From positions 1,214,001 to 1,278,000 of the forward strand of contig NZ_WPHG01000001.1 in NCBI RefSeq assembly GCF_009742725.1: a DNA stretch of 64,000 nt, read 5' to 3'. The notes under the pieces were generated by a model. It was not told the DNA's origin. It did not search any database and saw only the letters and a list, made by a program, of their open reading frames with translations. This stretch comes from Nitratireductor arenosus (GTDB lineage Bacteria; Pseudomonadota; Alphaproteobacteria; Rhizobiales; Rhizobiaceae). This document shows, piece by piece, positions 55,407-64,000 of the stretch (positions within the stretch are counted from its first letter, which is position 1; each line of letters starts with the position of its first letter). The position numbers and the translations under genes are program-made.

Positions 55407-56630
55407 ATGGGATCTCGCGCTCAGGCTGAGATCGTTTTCACCGTGAACGGACCGGGCGAAGTGTCCGGCTGGCTCTACCCGCTTGCCAATGCCCTCAAGG
55501 ACATCGCGCCCGATATCCGGATTACGGCCGCCATCGTTCCATGTGTTTTCTCCAGCGGTGCCGAAAGCGACGTCATCCGCCAGTTTTCCTTTGTCGACGG
55601 TCATTGCGCGATCGAGGCGTCAAAAGCGCTGATCACGCGCAACCGAACACCGGCCGGTATCGAGCGCGACCTGCCGGGGCTGGTCTTCCATCTCGGCGGC
55701 GACCGCTATCTCACCTGGTTGATCGCCAAGCGGCTCGGTCGCCCCTGTCATGCCTATCTCGAGGCGCGCTCGGCCATGGAGTGGCGTTTCGACCGGGTAT
55801 TTTATTCCGGTCTCGCCGGAGACGAACACGGCGTGCCGGTTCCGAATGAAACCTATGTCGGCGAGTTGATGGTCGATGCCGCCAGGCTGCGCTGTCCCGA
55901 ACGCTTTACCCGTCAGCGCGATAGGACCGTGATCGCCCTTTATCCCGGCAGCCGCGACTACATCGCCAAATACATCCTGCCCTTCTACGGCGCCGTCGCC
56001 GACCTGGTGTCGCGCCAGCGCCCGGATATCGAATGGGTGCTGGCGAAATCGGATTATCTCTCGTTGGATTTCCTGGCCAATCTATCTGACGTCGATGACG
56101 GCCGCCCGATCGACGCGGTCGCGCTCGATTGGCGGCGGGACGGTGACGGCGCCCGCCTTCTCACGCCCGGTGGCAACGCCATCGAGGTCGCCCGCCCGGC
56201 GGACGCCGCGGCGCGCGCGCGTCTTGCCCTGACCCTGCCCGGCTCCAATACGGCCGAGCTCGCCGCGCTGGGGCTGCCGATGCTGGTGACGCTGCCGACT
56301 TACTGGGCCGAAACCAGCCCGATGCCCGGCCTTGCCGGTCATATTGGCCGCCTGCCGCTGGGTGGAAAATACATCAAGCGCGCGCTCGGCCACGCTTATC
56401 TGCGTACCTTGTCCTTCACCGCGCACCCCAATCGACGCGCGGGCAGGATGGTGACGCCCGAGATCGTCGGCCGCCTGACCGCCGCGCAGATCGCCGCGGC
56501 GGTGCTCGACATGCTCGGCGGCGATCTCGCCGCGATGGAAAGCGAACTGCGCCTCGCTATGGGCGCGCCAGGCGCCGCTCGCCGTGTCGCCGAGGCGCTC
56601 GTGGCCGATCTCGTCCCACAGGCCGCCTGA
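55407..56630 (+). CDS. LpxB-like GT-B glycosyltransferase 2
   Basis: A 407-residue LpxB-like enzyme: VNGPGEVSGWLYPLANAL, VFHLGGDRYLTWLIAKRLGRP, VYSG-type FYSGLAGDE, TYVGELMVD, VIALYPGSRDYIAKY, LTLPGSNTAELAALGLPMLV (sugar-nucleotide site). The GPGEVSGW start differs from the GE(A/L)SGD of true LpxB. ATG at 55407 with AAAAGGG upstream. A 99-bp gap precedes it; its TGA overlaps the ATG of the ABC exporter (TGATG). Confidence 0.87.
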   Translation: MGSRAQAEIVFTVNGPGEVSGWLYPLANALKDIAPDIRITAAIVPCVFSSGAESDVIRQFSFVDGHCAIEASKALITRNRTPAGIERDLPGLVFHLGGDRYLTWLIAKRLGRPCHAYLEARSAMEWRFDRVFYSGLAGDEHGVPVPNETYVGELMVDAARLRCPERFTRQRDRTVIALYPGSRDYIAKYILPFYGAVADLVSRQRPDIEWVLAKSDYLSLDFLANLSDVDDGRPIDAVALDWRRDGDGARLLTPGGNAIEVARPADAAARARLALTLPGSNTAELAALGLPMLVTLPTYWAETSPMPGLAGHIGRLPLGGKYIKRALGHAYLRTLSFTAHPNRRAGRMVTPEIVGRLTAAQIAAAVLDMLGGDLAAMESELRLAMGAPGAARRVAEALVADLVPQAA

Positions 56631-58381
56631 TGGCCGTCACACGTCATATCTCCTGGCTTGCCGGCGAACTGTGGCGGCGGCGCAGCGAGTTCGTCGCCGC
56701 GCTTGTCGCGACGGCGGTTTCGGCCGGCCTCTATTTGTTGATGCCGGGCTGGGCGGCAACGCTTGTCCGGTCGGTGTTCCCTAGCGGCGAAACGATGGCG
56801 CTGGCATGGCACCTGGCGCTCGGCCTGGCGATTTTCGGCGCCGCCTCGGTGTTCACCTTCGTCCGGGTCTATCTGATGACGCGGCTGAGTCAGCGCATCA
56901 CCGCTTCGGTGCGCATGCGCATCTTCACCGACATTCTGGCGACCGCGCCGCGCAACCTGCATGCCTTGCGCGGCGGCGAGCTGGTCTCGAGCTTCTCCAA
57001 CGATCTGCAGGTTTTCCAGCACGCCATGACCCGGGTGGTCGCTTCGCTGATTCCGGCGATCATCCTGGTGGTCTGCTTCTCCGTCGCGATGGCCTGGACC
57101 AATTGGCGGCTTTTCGTCTGCGCGATCGTGCTCGTCAGCCCGCTCGCCTGGATCACCTCGCGCTTCGGCCGCACGTTGCACGCCAAGGCACATTTGTCGC
57201 AGCGGCAGCTGGCGACGCTGGTCGGGCGGTTCGAGGAAACGGTGCGCGGCGCCAAGGAGATCAAATCCTATTGCCTCGAAGACCAGTCGATTCGGCAATT
57301 CGAAGTGCTCAACCGCGGGGCGCTCACCGTCCAGATCGAACGCGACATGATGGAATCGCTGCATCCCGCCGCCGTCGCCATGGCGGCCGCGCTCGGCATA
57401 TCGGCGATGATGTTCGCCAGCGCCTTCATGCTGTCGCGCGGCTTGATATCGCTCGGGGAGCTGACCTCCTTCCTGGTGATCGTCGGCCTGGCCTACCCGT
57501 CGCTGCAGGAAGGTAGCCACTCGATCGGCCAGTTGATCCAGCTCTTCGCCGTGCTCGAGCGCTTCGAGGTCATCATGGGCCTGCCGCGCGAGCGCGACGG
57601 CACCGCGACGCCGGCTGACGCGCCGCTGCGCGGTGATATCCGCTTCGACAAGGTGCGGTTCCTGCACCAGCCGGGCGGCTTCGCCTTCGAGGATTTCGAC
57701 CTGACCATCCCGGCCGGGCAGCGTGTCGCCATTGTCGGGCCGAGCGGCGCCGGCAAGTCGACCCTGCTCGACCTTCTGCCACGCTTTCTGTCGCCCGAGG
57801 CCGGCCGGGTGGTGATTGACGGCACGGACGTCGCGGCCATGCGGCTTGCCGATTTGCGGGGATCGATCGGCATCGTCTTCCAGGAGCCGGCGATCTTCGA
57901 GAGCAGCCTGATCGACAACATCCGCCTCGGCGACCCGGACGCACCGATGGAAAAGGTCATGCAGGCCGCACACGCGGCCCATGTCGACGAGTTCGCCCGG
58001 CGCCTCCCGGGCGGCTACGACGCGCCGGTCGCTGTCCGCGGTCTCAACCTGTCGCTCGGTCAGAGGCAGCGCATCGCGATCGCGCGCGCCTTCCTGAAGG
58101 ACCCGCCGATCCTGATGCTCGACGAACCGACCTCCGCGCTCGACACCGTGTCCGAACAGCTCGTGCGCGATGCGATAGAGCGCGTCTCGGCCGGGCGCAC
58201 GACGCTGATCGTGGCGCACAGGATCAGCACGGTGCGTGGCGTCGACAGGATCATCGTGCTCGACCGCGGTCGGATCGTCGAGGATGGCGATCACGAAACG
58301 CTGTTCGGGCGCGGCGGGCTCTATCGCCGGCTCTACCGGGAGCAGATGCACGAACCCGAGCCCGGCACGGTGGCGGAGTGA
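56630..58381 (+). CDS. MsbA-like ABC exporter (half transporter)
   Basis: A 583-residue type IV ABC exporter: six helices (about 20-320), then Walker A VGPSGAGKST, Q-loop VFQEPAIFE, signature LSLGQRQR (Leu-Ser-Leu-Gly-Gln instead of LSGGQ), Walker B PILMLDEPTSALD and H-loop VAHRISTV. TGATG coupling to the LpxB-like gene. It should flip the glycolipid made by its neighbours across the inner membrane as a homodimer; the LSLGQ change is worth noting. Confidence 0.93.
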   Translation: MAVTRHISWLAGELWRRRSEFVAALVATAVSAGLYLLMPGWAATLVRSVFPSGETMALAWHLALGLAIFGAASVFTFVRVYLMTRLSQRITASVRMRIFTDILATAPRNLHALRGGELVSSFSNDLQVFQHAMTRVVASLIPAIILVVCFSVAMAWTNWRLFVCAIVLVSPLAWITSRFGRTLHAKAHLSQRQLATLVGRFEETVRGAKEIKSYCLEDQSIRQFEVLNRGALTVQIERDMMESLHPAAVAMAAALGISAMMFASAFMLSRGLISLGELTSFLVIVGLAYPSLQEGSHSIGQLIQLFAVLERFEVIMGLPRERDGTATPADAPLRGDIRFDKVRFLHQPGGFAFEDFDLTIPAGQRVAIVGPSGAGKSTLLDLLPRFLSPEAGRVVIDGTDVAAMRLADLRGSIGIVFQEPAIFESSLIDNIRLGDPDAPMEKVMQAAHAAHVDEFARRLPGGYDAPVAVRGLNLSLGQRQRIAIARAFLKDPPILMLDEPTSALDTVSEQLVRDAIERVSAGRTTLIVAHRISTVRGVDRIIVLDRGRIVEDGDHETLFGRGGLYRRLYREQMHEPEPGTVAE

Positions 58382-58385
58382 GGCG

Positions 58386-59336
58386 GTGACCGGCGCCGGA
58401 ACCCTCAGCGTCATCGTGCCGACCCGCAACCGCGCGGCCGTGCTGCGGCTGTCCTTGCCGCGCCTGTTCACCCAGACGCTTGCTCCCGACGCCTATGAGG
58501 TGATCGTGGTCGACGACGCCTCAAGCGACGATACCGAGGCCGTTCTGCGGGAATTCGCTCGGGAAAATCTCGTCGTAACGCGGCTTGCCGTTCATGCCGC
58601 CGCCGCCGCGGCGCGCAACCGCGCGCTCGAACTGGCCCGTGGCGATACGCTCGTTTTTCTCGACGACGATTGCCTGGTCGCGCCCGACTTCCTGCAACAG
58701 CACGCCGCTGCGCAGGCGCGCCGGCCGGGCTCGGTCGTCACCGGTCCGATCGTTGACGTCTTGGAGCCGCCGGCAGAGGCGTCGCCGCCGCGCCATCGCT
58801 TTGCGGGCTGGCATCGCAATCCCTTCCCGACCGGCAACGTATCGGTGGCCCGGGCCGACATCGTGGCCGCGGGCGGCTTTGACGAGGACTTCACTGCCTA
58901 TGGCTGGGAAGACCCGGAAATGTTCGAGCGGCTTGCTCTGCGCGGGCTGAAACGACGCTATTGCGGCGCCGCGCCCGTCTTCCACTACAAGCCGCCGGCG
59001 ATGCGGCGCGCTTTTTTCGATCGTATCCGGCTCGAGCGCGAGCGCGGCGCGATGGGGGCGCTGTTTTATGCCAAGCACCGGCGCCTTTCCGTCGGCTGGC
59101 GGACCAAGCAGCTTGGCGCGATCCGGCTTCTCGACCGCCTGGTCGACCGGGTGGCCGATCTCGACGGGCGACTTGCGGCCGCCTCTGAGACCGGCAGGGA
59201 ACCGAACTCGGCTTGGCTTCGCCTGCTTCTGGTCAACCATGCCGAGATCGAGGCCGGCTGGCGCATGTGGGAGCGACTCGGGCCGGAAAAACGCGCTGCC
59301 TTGCGCGCCGCGGCCTTGCGGCGCACGGCGAACTAG
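58386..59336 (+). CDS. GT2 family glycosyltransferase (GT7-C-like end)
   Basis: A 316-residue GT-A enzyme: VIVPTRNRAAVLRLSLP, VVDDASSDDTE, LVFLDDDCLVAPDF (DxD), GWHRNPFPTGNVSVARADIV, FTAYGWEDPEMFERL (galactosyltransferase-type WED). GTG at 58386, 4 bp after the ABC stop, with GAGG before it. No membrane segment. Last gene of the glycan operon before gnd (36-bp gap). Confidence 0.85.
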   Translation: MTGAGTLSVIVPTRNRAAVLRLSLPRLFTQTLAPDAYEVIVVDDASSDDTEAVLREFARENLVVTRLAVHAAAAAARNRALELARGDTLVFLDDDCLVAPDFLQQHAAAQARRPGSVVTGPIVDVLEPPAEASPPRHRFAGWHRNPFPTGNVSVARADIVAAGGFDEDFTAYGWEDPEMFERLALRGLKRRYCGAAPVFHYKPPAMRRAFFDRIRLERERGAMGALFYAKHRRLSVGWRTKQLGAIRLLDRLVDRVADLDGRLAAASETGREPNSAWLRLLLVNHAEIEAGWRMWERLGPEKRAALRAAALRRTAN

Positions 59337-59372
59337 TTTGTGAATGGGCGCGCAACCTTGGAAGGGAACAGC

Positions 59373-60785
59373 ATGCACACGGCGGAAATCGGACTGATCG
59401 GACTTGGCGTGATGGGCTCCAATCTGGCGCTCAACATCGCCGAGAAGGGCCACCGGATCGCCGTGTGGAACCGGACCACCGAAACGACGCGCCGCTTCGC
59501 CGAGGACGCCGGCGCGCTCGGCGCCATGATCGTGCCCTGCGACACACTCGCCGACCTTGCAGCCGCGATCCGGCCGCCTCGACCGATCATCCTGATGGTG
59601 CCGGCCGGTGCCGTCGTCGACGAGCAGATCCGCGCGCTCAGGCCGCTGCTTTCGGCCGACGACATCCTGATCGATGCCGGCAACGCCAATTTCCGCGACA
59701 CAATGCGCCGCTTCGACGAACTCGACGGCAGCGGCCTCGCCTTCATCGGCATGGGGGTTTCCGGCGGCGAGGACGGCGCGCGCAACGGTCCGTCGATCAT
59801 GGTCGGCGGCGCACCGTCGTCCTGGCTGCGCGTCAAGGACGTGCTGGTCGCCGTCGCCGCGCAATATCGGGGCGAGCCCTGCGTGGCGCATCTGGGGTCG
59901 GACGGCGCCGGACATTTCGTCAAGACCATCCACAATGGTATCGAATATGCCGATATGCAGATGATCGCCGAGGTCTACGGACTTTTGCGCGACGGCGCCG
60001 GCCTGAAAGCCGGGGAAATGGCGCGGCTGTTTCAAACCTGGAATGGCGGGCGGCTGGAATCCTATCTGGTCGAGATCACCGCCAGCGTGCTGGCGACGGA
60101 GGATCCCGAAACCGGCGACCCCATCGTCGACGTCATTCTCGACCGGGCCGGCCAGAAGGGCACCGGCCGTTGGGCGGCGATCGAGGCACAGACCATGGCG
60201 GTGCCGGCCACCGCGATCGAGGCGGCGGTCGCCGCCCGCAGCCTGTCGGCGATGAAGGACGAGCGCGTCGCCGCCGAGGCCCTCTACGGCGCGCCGGTCA
60301 CGGCGTTTTCGAAAGCGAACAGGCGGGCCGTGATCGATGATCTCGAAAGCGCCCTTTATGCCGGCAAGATCGCGGCCTACGCGCAGGGTTTCGCGGTGAT
60401 GGAAGCCGCTTCGCGCGAATTCGCCTGGGGCTTGCCGTTGGCGACGGTGGCGCGGATATGGCGGGCGGGCTGCATCATCCGCTCGCAGTTCCTCGACGAT
60501 ATCGCGCGTGCCTATGACGAGGACGCGCCGGCCAACCTGCTGGCCGCCCCGCGCTTCGTCAAGGCCATGCAGGACGCGCACCCGGCTCTGCGCCGCACGG
60601 TGGCCAGGGCCGCCGCGGCCGGCATTCCGGTGCCGGCGCTTTCGGCCGCGCTTGCCTATTTCGACACCTACCGGACCGCGCGCGGCACGGCCAATTTGAT
60701 CCAGGCCCAGCGCGACTATTTCGGCGCGCACGGCTTTGAGCGGATCGACGCCGGCGGTGCCCATCACGGCCCCTGGTCGGGGTGA
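59373..60785 (+). CDS. gnd: 6-phosphogluconate dehydrogenase (decarboxylating)
   Basis: A 470-residue dehydrogenase: GLIGLGVMGSNLALN and VWNRTTETT (NADP-type NRT), VPAGAVVDEQI, GNANFRDT, MGVSGGEDGARNGPSIM, KTIHNGIEYADMQ (catalytic Lys), and the C-terminal domain with IIRSQFLD and Y/FDTYRT. Ribulose-5-phosphate is the product, linking to rpe in this window. The ATG at 59373 has GGAAGGGAAC; a start at 59340 is less likely. Confidence 0.96.
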   Translation: MHTAEIGLIGLGVMGSNLALNIAEKGHRIAVWNRTTETTRRFAEDAGALGAMIVPCDTLADLAAAIRPPRPIILMVPAGAVVDEQIRALRPLLSADDILIDAGNANFRDTMRRFDELDGSGLAFIGMGVSGGEDGARNGPSIMVGGAPSSWLRVKDVLVAVAAQYRGEPCVAHLGSDGAGHFVKTIHNGIEYADMQMIAEVYGLLRDGAGLKAGEMARLFQTWNGGRLESYLVEITASVLATEDPETGDPIVDVILDRAGQKGTGRWAAIEAQTMAVPATAIEAAVAARSLSAMKDERVAAEALYGAPVTAFSKANRRAVIDDLESALYAGKIAAYAQGFAVMEAASREFAWGLPLATVARIWRAGCIIRSQFLDDIARAYDEDAPANLLAAPRFVKAMQDAHPALRRTVARAAAAGIPVPALSAALAYFDTYRTARGTANLIQAQRDYFGAHGFERIDAGGAHHGPWSG

Positions 60786-60825
60786 CGACAACGGCGCGGC
60801 CCGCCCGCGCGGAAAGGAAAACTCG

Positions 60826-61872
60826 ATGGGATGGCAGCCGGCCGAGAACCGCTACGAGCGCATGCACTACCGGCGTTGCGGGCGTTCCGGGCTAAAATTG
60901 CCGGCCGTCTCGCTCGGCCTGTGGCACAATTTCGGCGACGACACCCCGCATCGGGTCAAACGGGCCATCTGCCGCAAGGCGTTCGATCTCGGCATCACCC
61001 ATTTCGATCTCGCCAACAATTACGGTCCGCCGCCCGGCGCGGCGGAAGCTGCCCTCGGCGAGATTCTGCGCAGCGATTTTTCCGGGTTCCGCGATCAGCT
61101 GATCGTGTCGACCAAGGCCGGTTACGACATGTGGCCGGGACCCTATGGCGAATGGGGCAGCCGCAAATATCTGCTCGCCTCGCTCGACCGGAGCCTCGAG
61201 CGGCTCGGCCTCGACTATGTCGACATCTTCTACTCGCATCGCTTCGATCCCGACACGCCGCTGGAGGAGACGATGATGGCGCTCGACCGGGCGGTGCGCT
61301 CGGGCAAGGCGCTTTACGCCGGCATCTCCTCCTACAATGCGCGCCGCACGCGCGAGGCGGCCGCGATCCTGCGCGAACTCGGCACGCCCTGCCTGATCCA
61401 CCAGCCGAGCTATTCGATGATCAACCGCTGGGTCGAGGAGGACGGCCTGCTCGATACGCTCGACGAGCTCGGCATCGGGTCGATCGTGTTCTCGCCGCTG
61501 GCGCAGGGCATGCTGACGGGGAAATATCTTGGCGGCATCCCCGACGAAAGCAGGGCCGCGCAGGGCAAGTCGCTCAGGCCGTCCTTCCTCTCCGATGCGA
61601 CGCTCGCCAACATCCGCGCGCTCAACGCCATCGCCGAGCGGCGCGGCCAGACGCTGGCGCAGATGGCGCTGAGCTGGGTGCTGCGCGGCGGCCGCGTGAC
61701 CTCGGCGTTGATCGGCGCCAGCCGGCCCGAACAGGTCGAGGACTGCGTCGGCGCCCTGAAGAATCCCGATTTCACCGCGGCCGAACTGGCCGAGATCGAC
61801 CGCTACGCCCGGGACGCCAACGTCAATCTTTGGGCGGCGTCGGCCGAGCGCGAGGGGCCGGCGCGCAAATAG
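60826..61872 (+). CDS. Aldo/keto reductase (YghZ/Gpr-like)
   Basis: A 348-residue AKR: MHYRRCGRSGLKLPAVSLGLWHNFG, FDLANNYGPPPGAAE (Asp, Tyr), VSTKAGYDMWPGPYGEWGSR (Lys), FYSHRFD (His), then NADPH-binding GASRPEQVEDCV. The WPGPYGxxGSRK block matches the E. coli YghZ/L-glyceraldehyde-3-phosphate reductase group. ATG at 60826 after GGAAAGGAAAA. Co-directional with gnd, 40 bp apart. Confidence 0.9.
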   Translation: MGWQPAENRYERMHYRRCGRSGLKLPAVSLGLWHNFGDDTPHRVKRAICRKAFDLGITHFDLANNYGPPPGAAEAALGEILRSDFSGFRDQLIVSTKAGYDMWPGPYGEWGSRKYLLASLDRSLERLGLDYVDIFYSHRFDPDTPLEETMMALDRAVRSGKALYAGISSYNARRTREAAAILRELGTPCLIHQPSYSMINRWVEEDGLLDTLDELGIGSIVFSPLAQGMLTGKYLGGIPDESRAAQGKSLRPSFLSDATLANIRALNAIAERRGQTLAQMALSWVLRGGRVTSALIGASRPEQVEDCVGALKNPDFTAAELAEIDRYARDANVNLWAASAEREGPARK

Positions 61873-61890
61873 GGCGGACGGGCGATCCTG

Positions 61891-61992
61891 GAGCGTTCCG
61901 ATGCGAAGCGGAGGCCGGTTCGCCGTTCGCAAACGGGTCAGGACAATAAGGTGGAACCGGCCTGCGATCCCGTGAATGGCAGGACGGCTCTA
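61891..61992. repeat. Dispersed two-hairpin intergenic repeat, copy 3
   Basis: The most diverged of the three copies (GAGCGTTCCGATGCGAAGCGG, TTCGCCGTTC, GACAATAAGG, ACGGCTCTA). It fills the gap between the convergent aldo/keto reductase and dctM genes; its right end supplies the dctM stop codon (CTA = TAG on the minus strand). Confidence 0.75.
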
Positions 61993-63534
61993 AAAGATCG
62001 CCGCCGGCAGCCAGGTGGCGATCGCCGGCATCAGCCAGATGATGGCCATGCCGACCAGTTGCAGCGCGATGAACGGCGCGACGCCGGCATAGATGTGCCC
62101 GGTGGTGATCTCCGGCGGCGCCGCCCCGCGAAGGTAAAACAGCGAAAAGCCGAAGGGCGGCGTCAGGAACGACGTCTGCAGATTGATGGCGAGCAGGATC
62201 GCCAGCCACACCGGGTCGTGGCCCATCAGGATCAAGACCGGCACGATCAGCGGCAACAGGATGACGGTGATCTCGACGAAGTCGAGGAAGAAGCCGAGCA
62301 CGAAAACCAGCGCCATGCAGAAGATCAGCGCCCCGGTCGGGCCGCCGGGCATGGCGGTCAGGATCTGTTCGATGCGCTCCTCGCCGCCGAGCCCGACAAA
62401 GACCAGCGAGAAGATGCTGGCCGTCAGAATGGTGGCGAAGATCATCGCCGTCACCGTCATGGTCGAGGTGAGCGCCGGTTTCAGCATGCCGATGCGGGCC
62501 ATGCGGGCGAGCGAGGCCAGGATCGCGGCGACGCCGGCGAGCGCCAGGCCTGTGTAGAGCGCGCCCTGGACCCAGCCGATCACGGTGACGTCGCTGCGTT
62601 GCAGGCGCACCGGCGCCAGTCCCGCCGCCACGGCCAGCAGCAGCAGCGCTGCGGCGCCGAGCAGGATCAGGCTCGTCGGCGCGCCGTTGCGGTAGCCCGC
62701 CATCAGCACCGCGCCGACCGCGCCGACGGAGGCGGCCTCCGACGGGGTGGCGACGCCGCCGAGGATCGCGCCGAGCACGGCGACGATCAACAGGATCGGC
62801 GGCACGATCGCGCCGATAATGGCGGTGAGGTCCGGGCGGGGTTCGGACGTGTCGGCCGGCGGCGCATCGGCGGGCACGAGGAAGGCGCGCGCCAGCACGT
62901 AGACGATATAGATGCCGACCAGCGTCAGACCGGGCAGCAGCGCGGCGGCGAAGGTCTGGCCGACCGAGATCGTCTCGACCGTGAACTTGCCCTGTTCGAA
63001 CTGCGCCTGCTGATAGGCGTTCGACATCACATCGGACAGGATGATCAACAGCGTCGAGGGCGGGATGATCTGGCCGAGCGTGCCGGCGGTGCAGACCACG
63101 CCCGACGCGAGCCGCGGATTGTAGCCGTTGCGGAGCATGGTCGGCAGCGCGATCATGCCCATCGCGATCACCGTCGCGCCGACGATGCCGGTCGAGGCGG
63201 CAAGCAGCGCGCCGACCAGCACGACCGAAACGCCGAGCCCGCCGCGCAGGCCGCCGAACAGCCGGCCCATTGTTTCCAGCAGTTCCTCCGCCACCCGGCT
63301 GCGTTCCAGCACCACGCCCATCAGCACGAACAGCGGGATCGCGATCAGCACGTCGTTGGTGAGAACGCCGAAGACGCGCTGGCCAAGGGCGCCGAGCAGG
63401 GTGATGTCCATCTGGCCGGCGGCCCAGCCCAGAAAGGCGAACACGGTCGCCACCCCTGCGATCGAAAACGAAACCGGAAAACCGAGCAGGATGCAGCCGA
63501 TCAGTCCGGCAAACATCAACAGGTCGAGCGGCAT
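61990..63534 (-). CDS. TRAP transporter large permease (DctM type)
   Basis: A 514-residue membrane protein, longer than the usual 425-residue DctM, with about 13-14 helices and an extra hydrophilic-hydrophobic insert near residues 215-300 (ADTSEPRPDL then AGYRNGAPTS region). Conserved: GFPVSFSIAG, IPLFVLMGVVL, STGIVGATVI, IIPPSTLLII. The ATG at 63534 overlaps the dctQ stop (TGATG). It imports an organic acid or sugar acid using a sodium gradient. The binding protein is not in the window. Confidence 0.9.
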   Translation of the reverse strand: MPLDLLMFAGLIGCILLGFPVSFSIAGVATVFAFLGWAAGQMDITLLGALGQRVFGVLTNDVLIAIPLFVLMGVVLERSRVAEELLETMGRLFGGLRGGLGVSVVLVGALLAASTGIVGATVIAMGMIALPTMLRNGYNPRLASGVVCTAGTLGQIIPPSTLLIILSDVMSNAYQQAQFEQGKFTVETISVGQTFAAALLPGLTLVGIYIVYVLARAFLVPADAPPADTSEPRPDLTAIIGAIVPPILLIVAVLGAILGGVATPSEAASVGAVGAVLMAGYRNGAPTSLILLGAAALLLLAVAAGLAPVRLQRSDVTVIGWVQGALYTGLALAGVAAILASLARMARIGMLKPALTSTMTVTAMIFATILTASIFSLVFVGLGGEERIEQILTAMPGGPTGALIFCMALVFVLGFFLDFVEITVILLPLIVPVLILMGHDPVWLAILLAINLQTSFLTPPFGFSLFYLRGAAPPEITTGHIYAGVAPFIALQLVGMAIIWLMPAIATWLPAAIF

Positions 63535-64000
63535 CACGCGGCGGCCTCGCGCAGGCGGGCAAGGTCGCGCAGCAGGCAGGCGACGGACTGGATCAAAAGC
63601 AGCACGCAGAAGGCCGGGATCAGCGATTTCAGCAGGAAGGAGGCCGGAATGCCGCCGACCGAGATCGGGCCTTCCAGGATCGACCAGGAATTGCGCACCG
63701 ACGGCCAGGACCAGACAAGGAGCACGGTCATCGACGGGATCAGCAGCGCGAGATGGCCGAACAGGTCGATCGCCGACTGCCGCTGCCGGCTGGCCTTGGC
63801 GTAAAAGATGTCGACGCGCACATGGCCGTCGACCAGCAGCGTGTAGCCGGCGCCGAGCATGAACAGCGTCGCGTGCAGGTAGAGCACGCTTTCGCTGAGC
63901 GCGATGAAGCTGATGCCGAAAACGTACCGCAAAAGCACGATCCCGAACTGCACCAGCACCATCAGGATCGCGCACCAGCGCACCAGATTGCCGACGGTCC
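63534..64000 (-). CDS. TRAP transporter small permease (DctQ type), 5' end outside window
   Basis: At least 155 codons of a four-helix DctQ protein: VLVQFGIVLLRYVFGISFIALSE, YLHATLFMLGAGYTLLVDGHVRVDI, a central LVWSWPSVRNSW, and GGIPASFLLKSLIPAF. A GTG at 63983 could be a start, but the frame stays open to the edge and the family normally begins about 20 residues earlier, so the true start is probably beyond 64000. Confidence 0.85.
   Translation of the reverse strand, partial: TVGNLVRWCAILMVLVQFGIVLLRYVFGISFIALSESVLYLHATLFMLGAGYTLLVDGHVRVDIFYAKASRQRQSAIDLFGHLALLIPSMTVLLVWSWPSVRNSWSILEGPISVGGIPASFLLKSLIPAFCVLLLIQSVACLLRDLARLREAAA

Noticed and set aside
61951-63804. A plus-strand 617-codon frame over the TRAP genes
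   Set aside because: Extremely H/D/R/Q-rich shadow of membrane genes; no start signals and no motifs.

Overview
The window looks like a chromosomal segment of a GC-rich alphaproteobacterium, most likely an aerobic Hyphomicrobiales (Rhizobiales) species. The evidence is a DnaJ gene followed by a PmtA-type phospholipid N-methyltransferase, a LexA box of the alphaproteobacterial GTTC-N7-GTTC type, TRAP and ABC sugar transporters without a PTS, and a dispersed two-hairpin intergenic repeat of about 100 bp (three copies). I saw no rRNA, tRNA, CRISPR array, prophage or insertion sequence.

Layout. 1-9.7 kb is mostly housekeeping: the N-terminal part of a penicillin-binding protein, RNase D, an M20 dipeptidase, polA with a probable small RNA upstream, a LysE-type exporter, zur, gph, a thioredoxin-fold protein and rpe. 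9.9-22.5 kb is the most unusual part. It encodes a secreted caspase-like protease, a small Cys-rich secreted protein, a single-pass membrane protein, a WD40-caspase protein and a Memo-CapA fusion, all apparently one translationally coupled operon. Next to it lie a secreted MORN-repeat protein and two secreted trypsin-fold proteases with long propeptides. Seven of these eight proteins carry an export signal and the eighth is membrane anchored, so this looks like an envelope-located proteolytic network rather than a cytosolic suicide module. 22.7-24.5 kb holds dnaJ and pmtA. 24.6-27.2 kb is a copper locus (Met/Cys-rich small protein, Tat-exported multicopper oxidase, DUF411 protein, 48-residue Met-rich membrane peptide). 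27.4-35.3 kb holds ddl, comM with an SOS box, gshB, a GGDEF-EAL protein, a sugar dehydrogenase/lactonase pair and RlpA.

35.5-46.6 kb is an amino-sugar catabolic locus. A leftward operon (kinase, GntR regulator, SIS-type deaminase, nagA) diverges from a rightward one (murQ, ABC transporter, Gfo/Idh oxidoreductase, TIM-barrel epimerase). The two facing promoters have the same arrangement of paired TGGTATT half-sites, so one GntR repressor probably controls both.

46.6-59.3 kb is an envelope glycoconjugate cluster: two ArnT/PMT-like glycosyltransferases, an LptF/G-like permease, a polysaccharide deacetylase, two LpxB-like GT-B enzymes, two GT2 enzymes, an acetyltransferase and an MsbA-like ABC exporter. 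Together they could build, flip and move an as yet uncharacterised glycolipid. 59.4-64 kb ends with 6-phosphogluconate dehydrogenase, a YghZ-like aldo/keto reductase and a TRAP transporter pair cut by the window edge.
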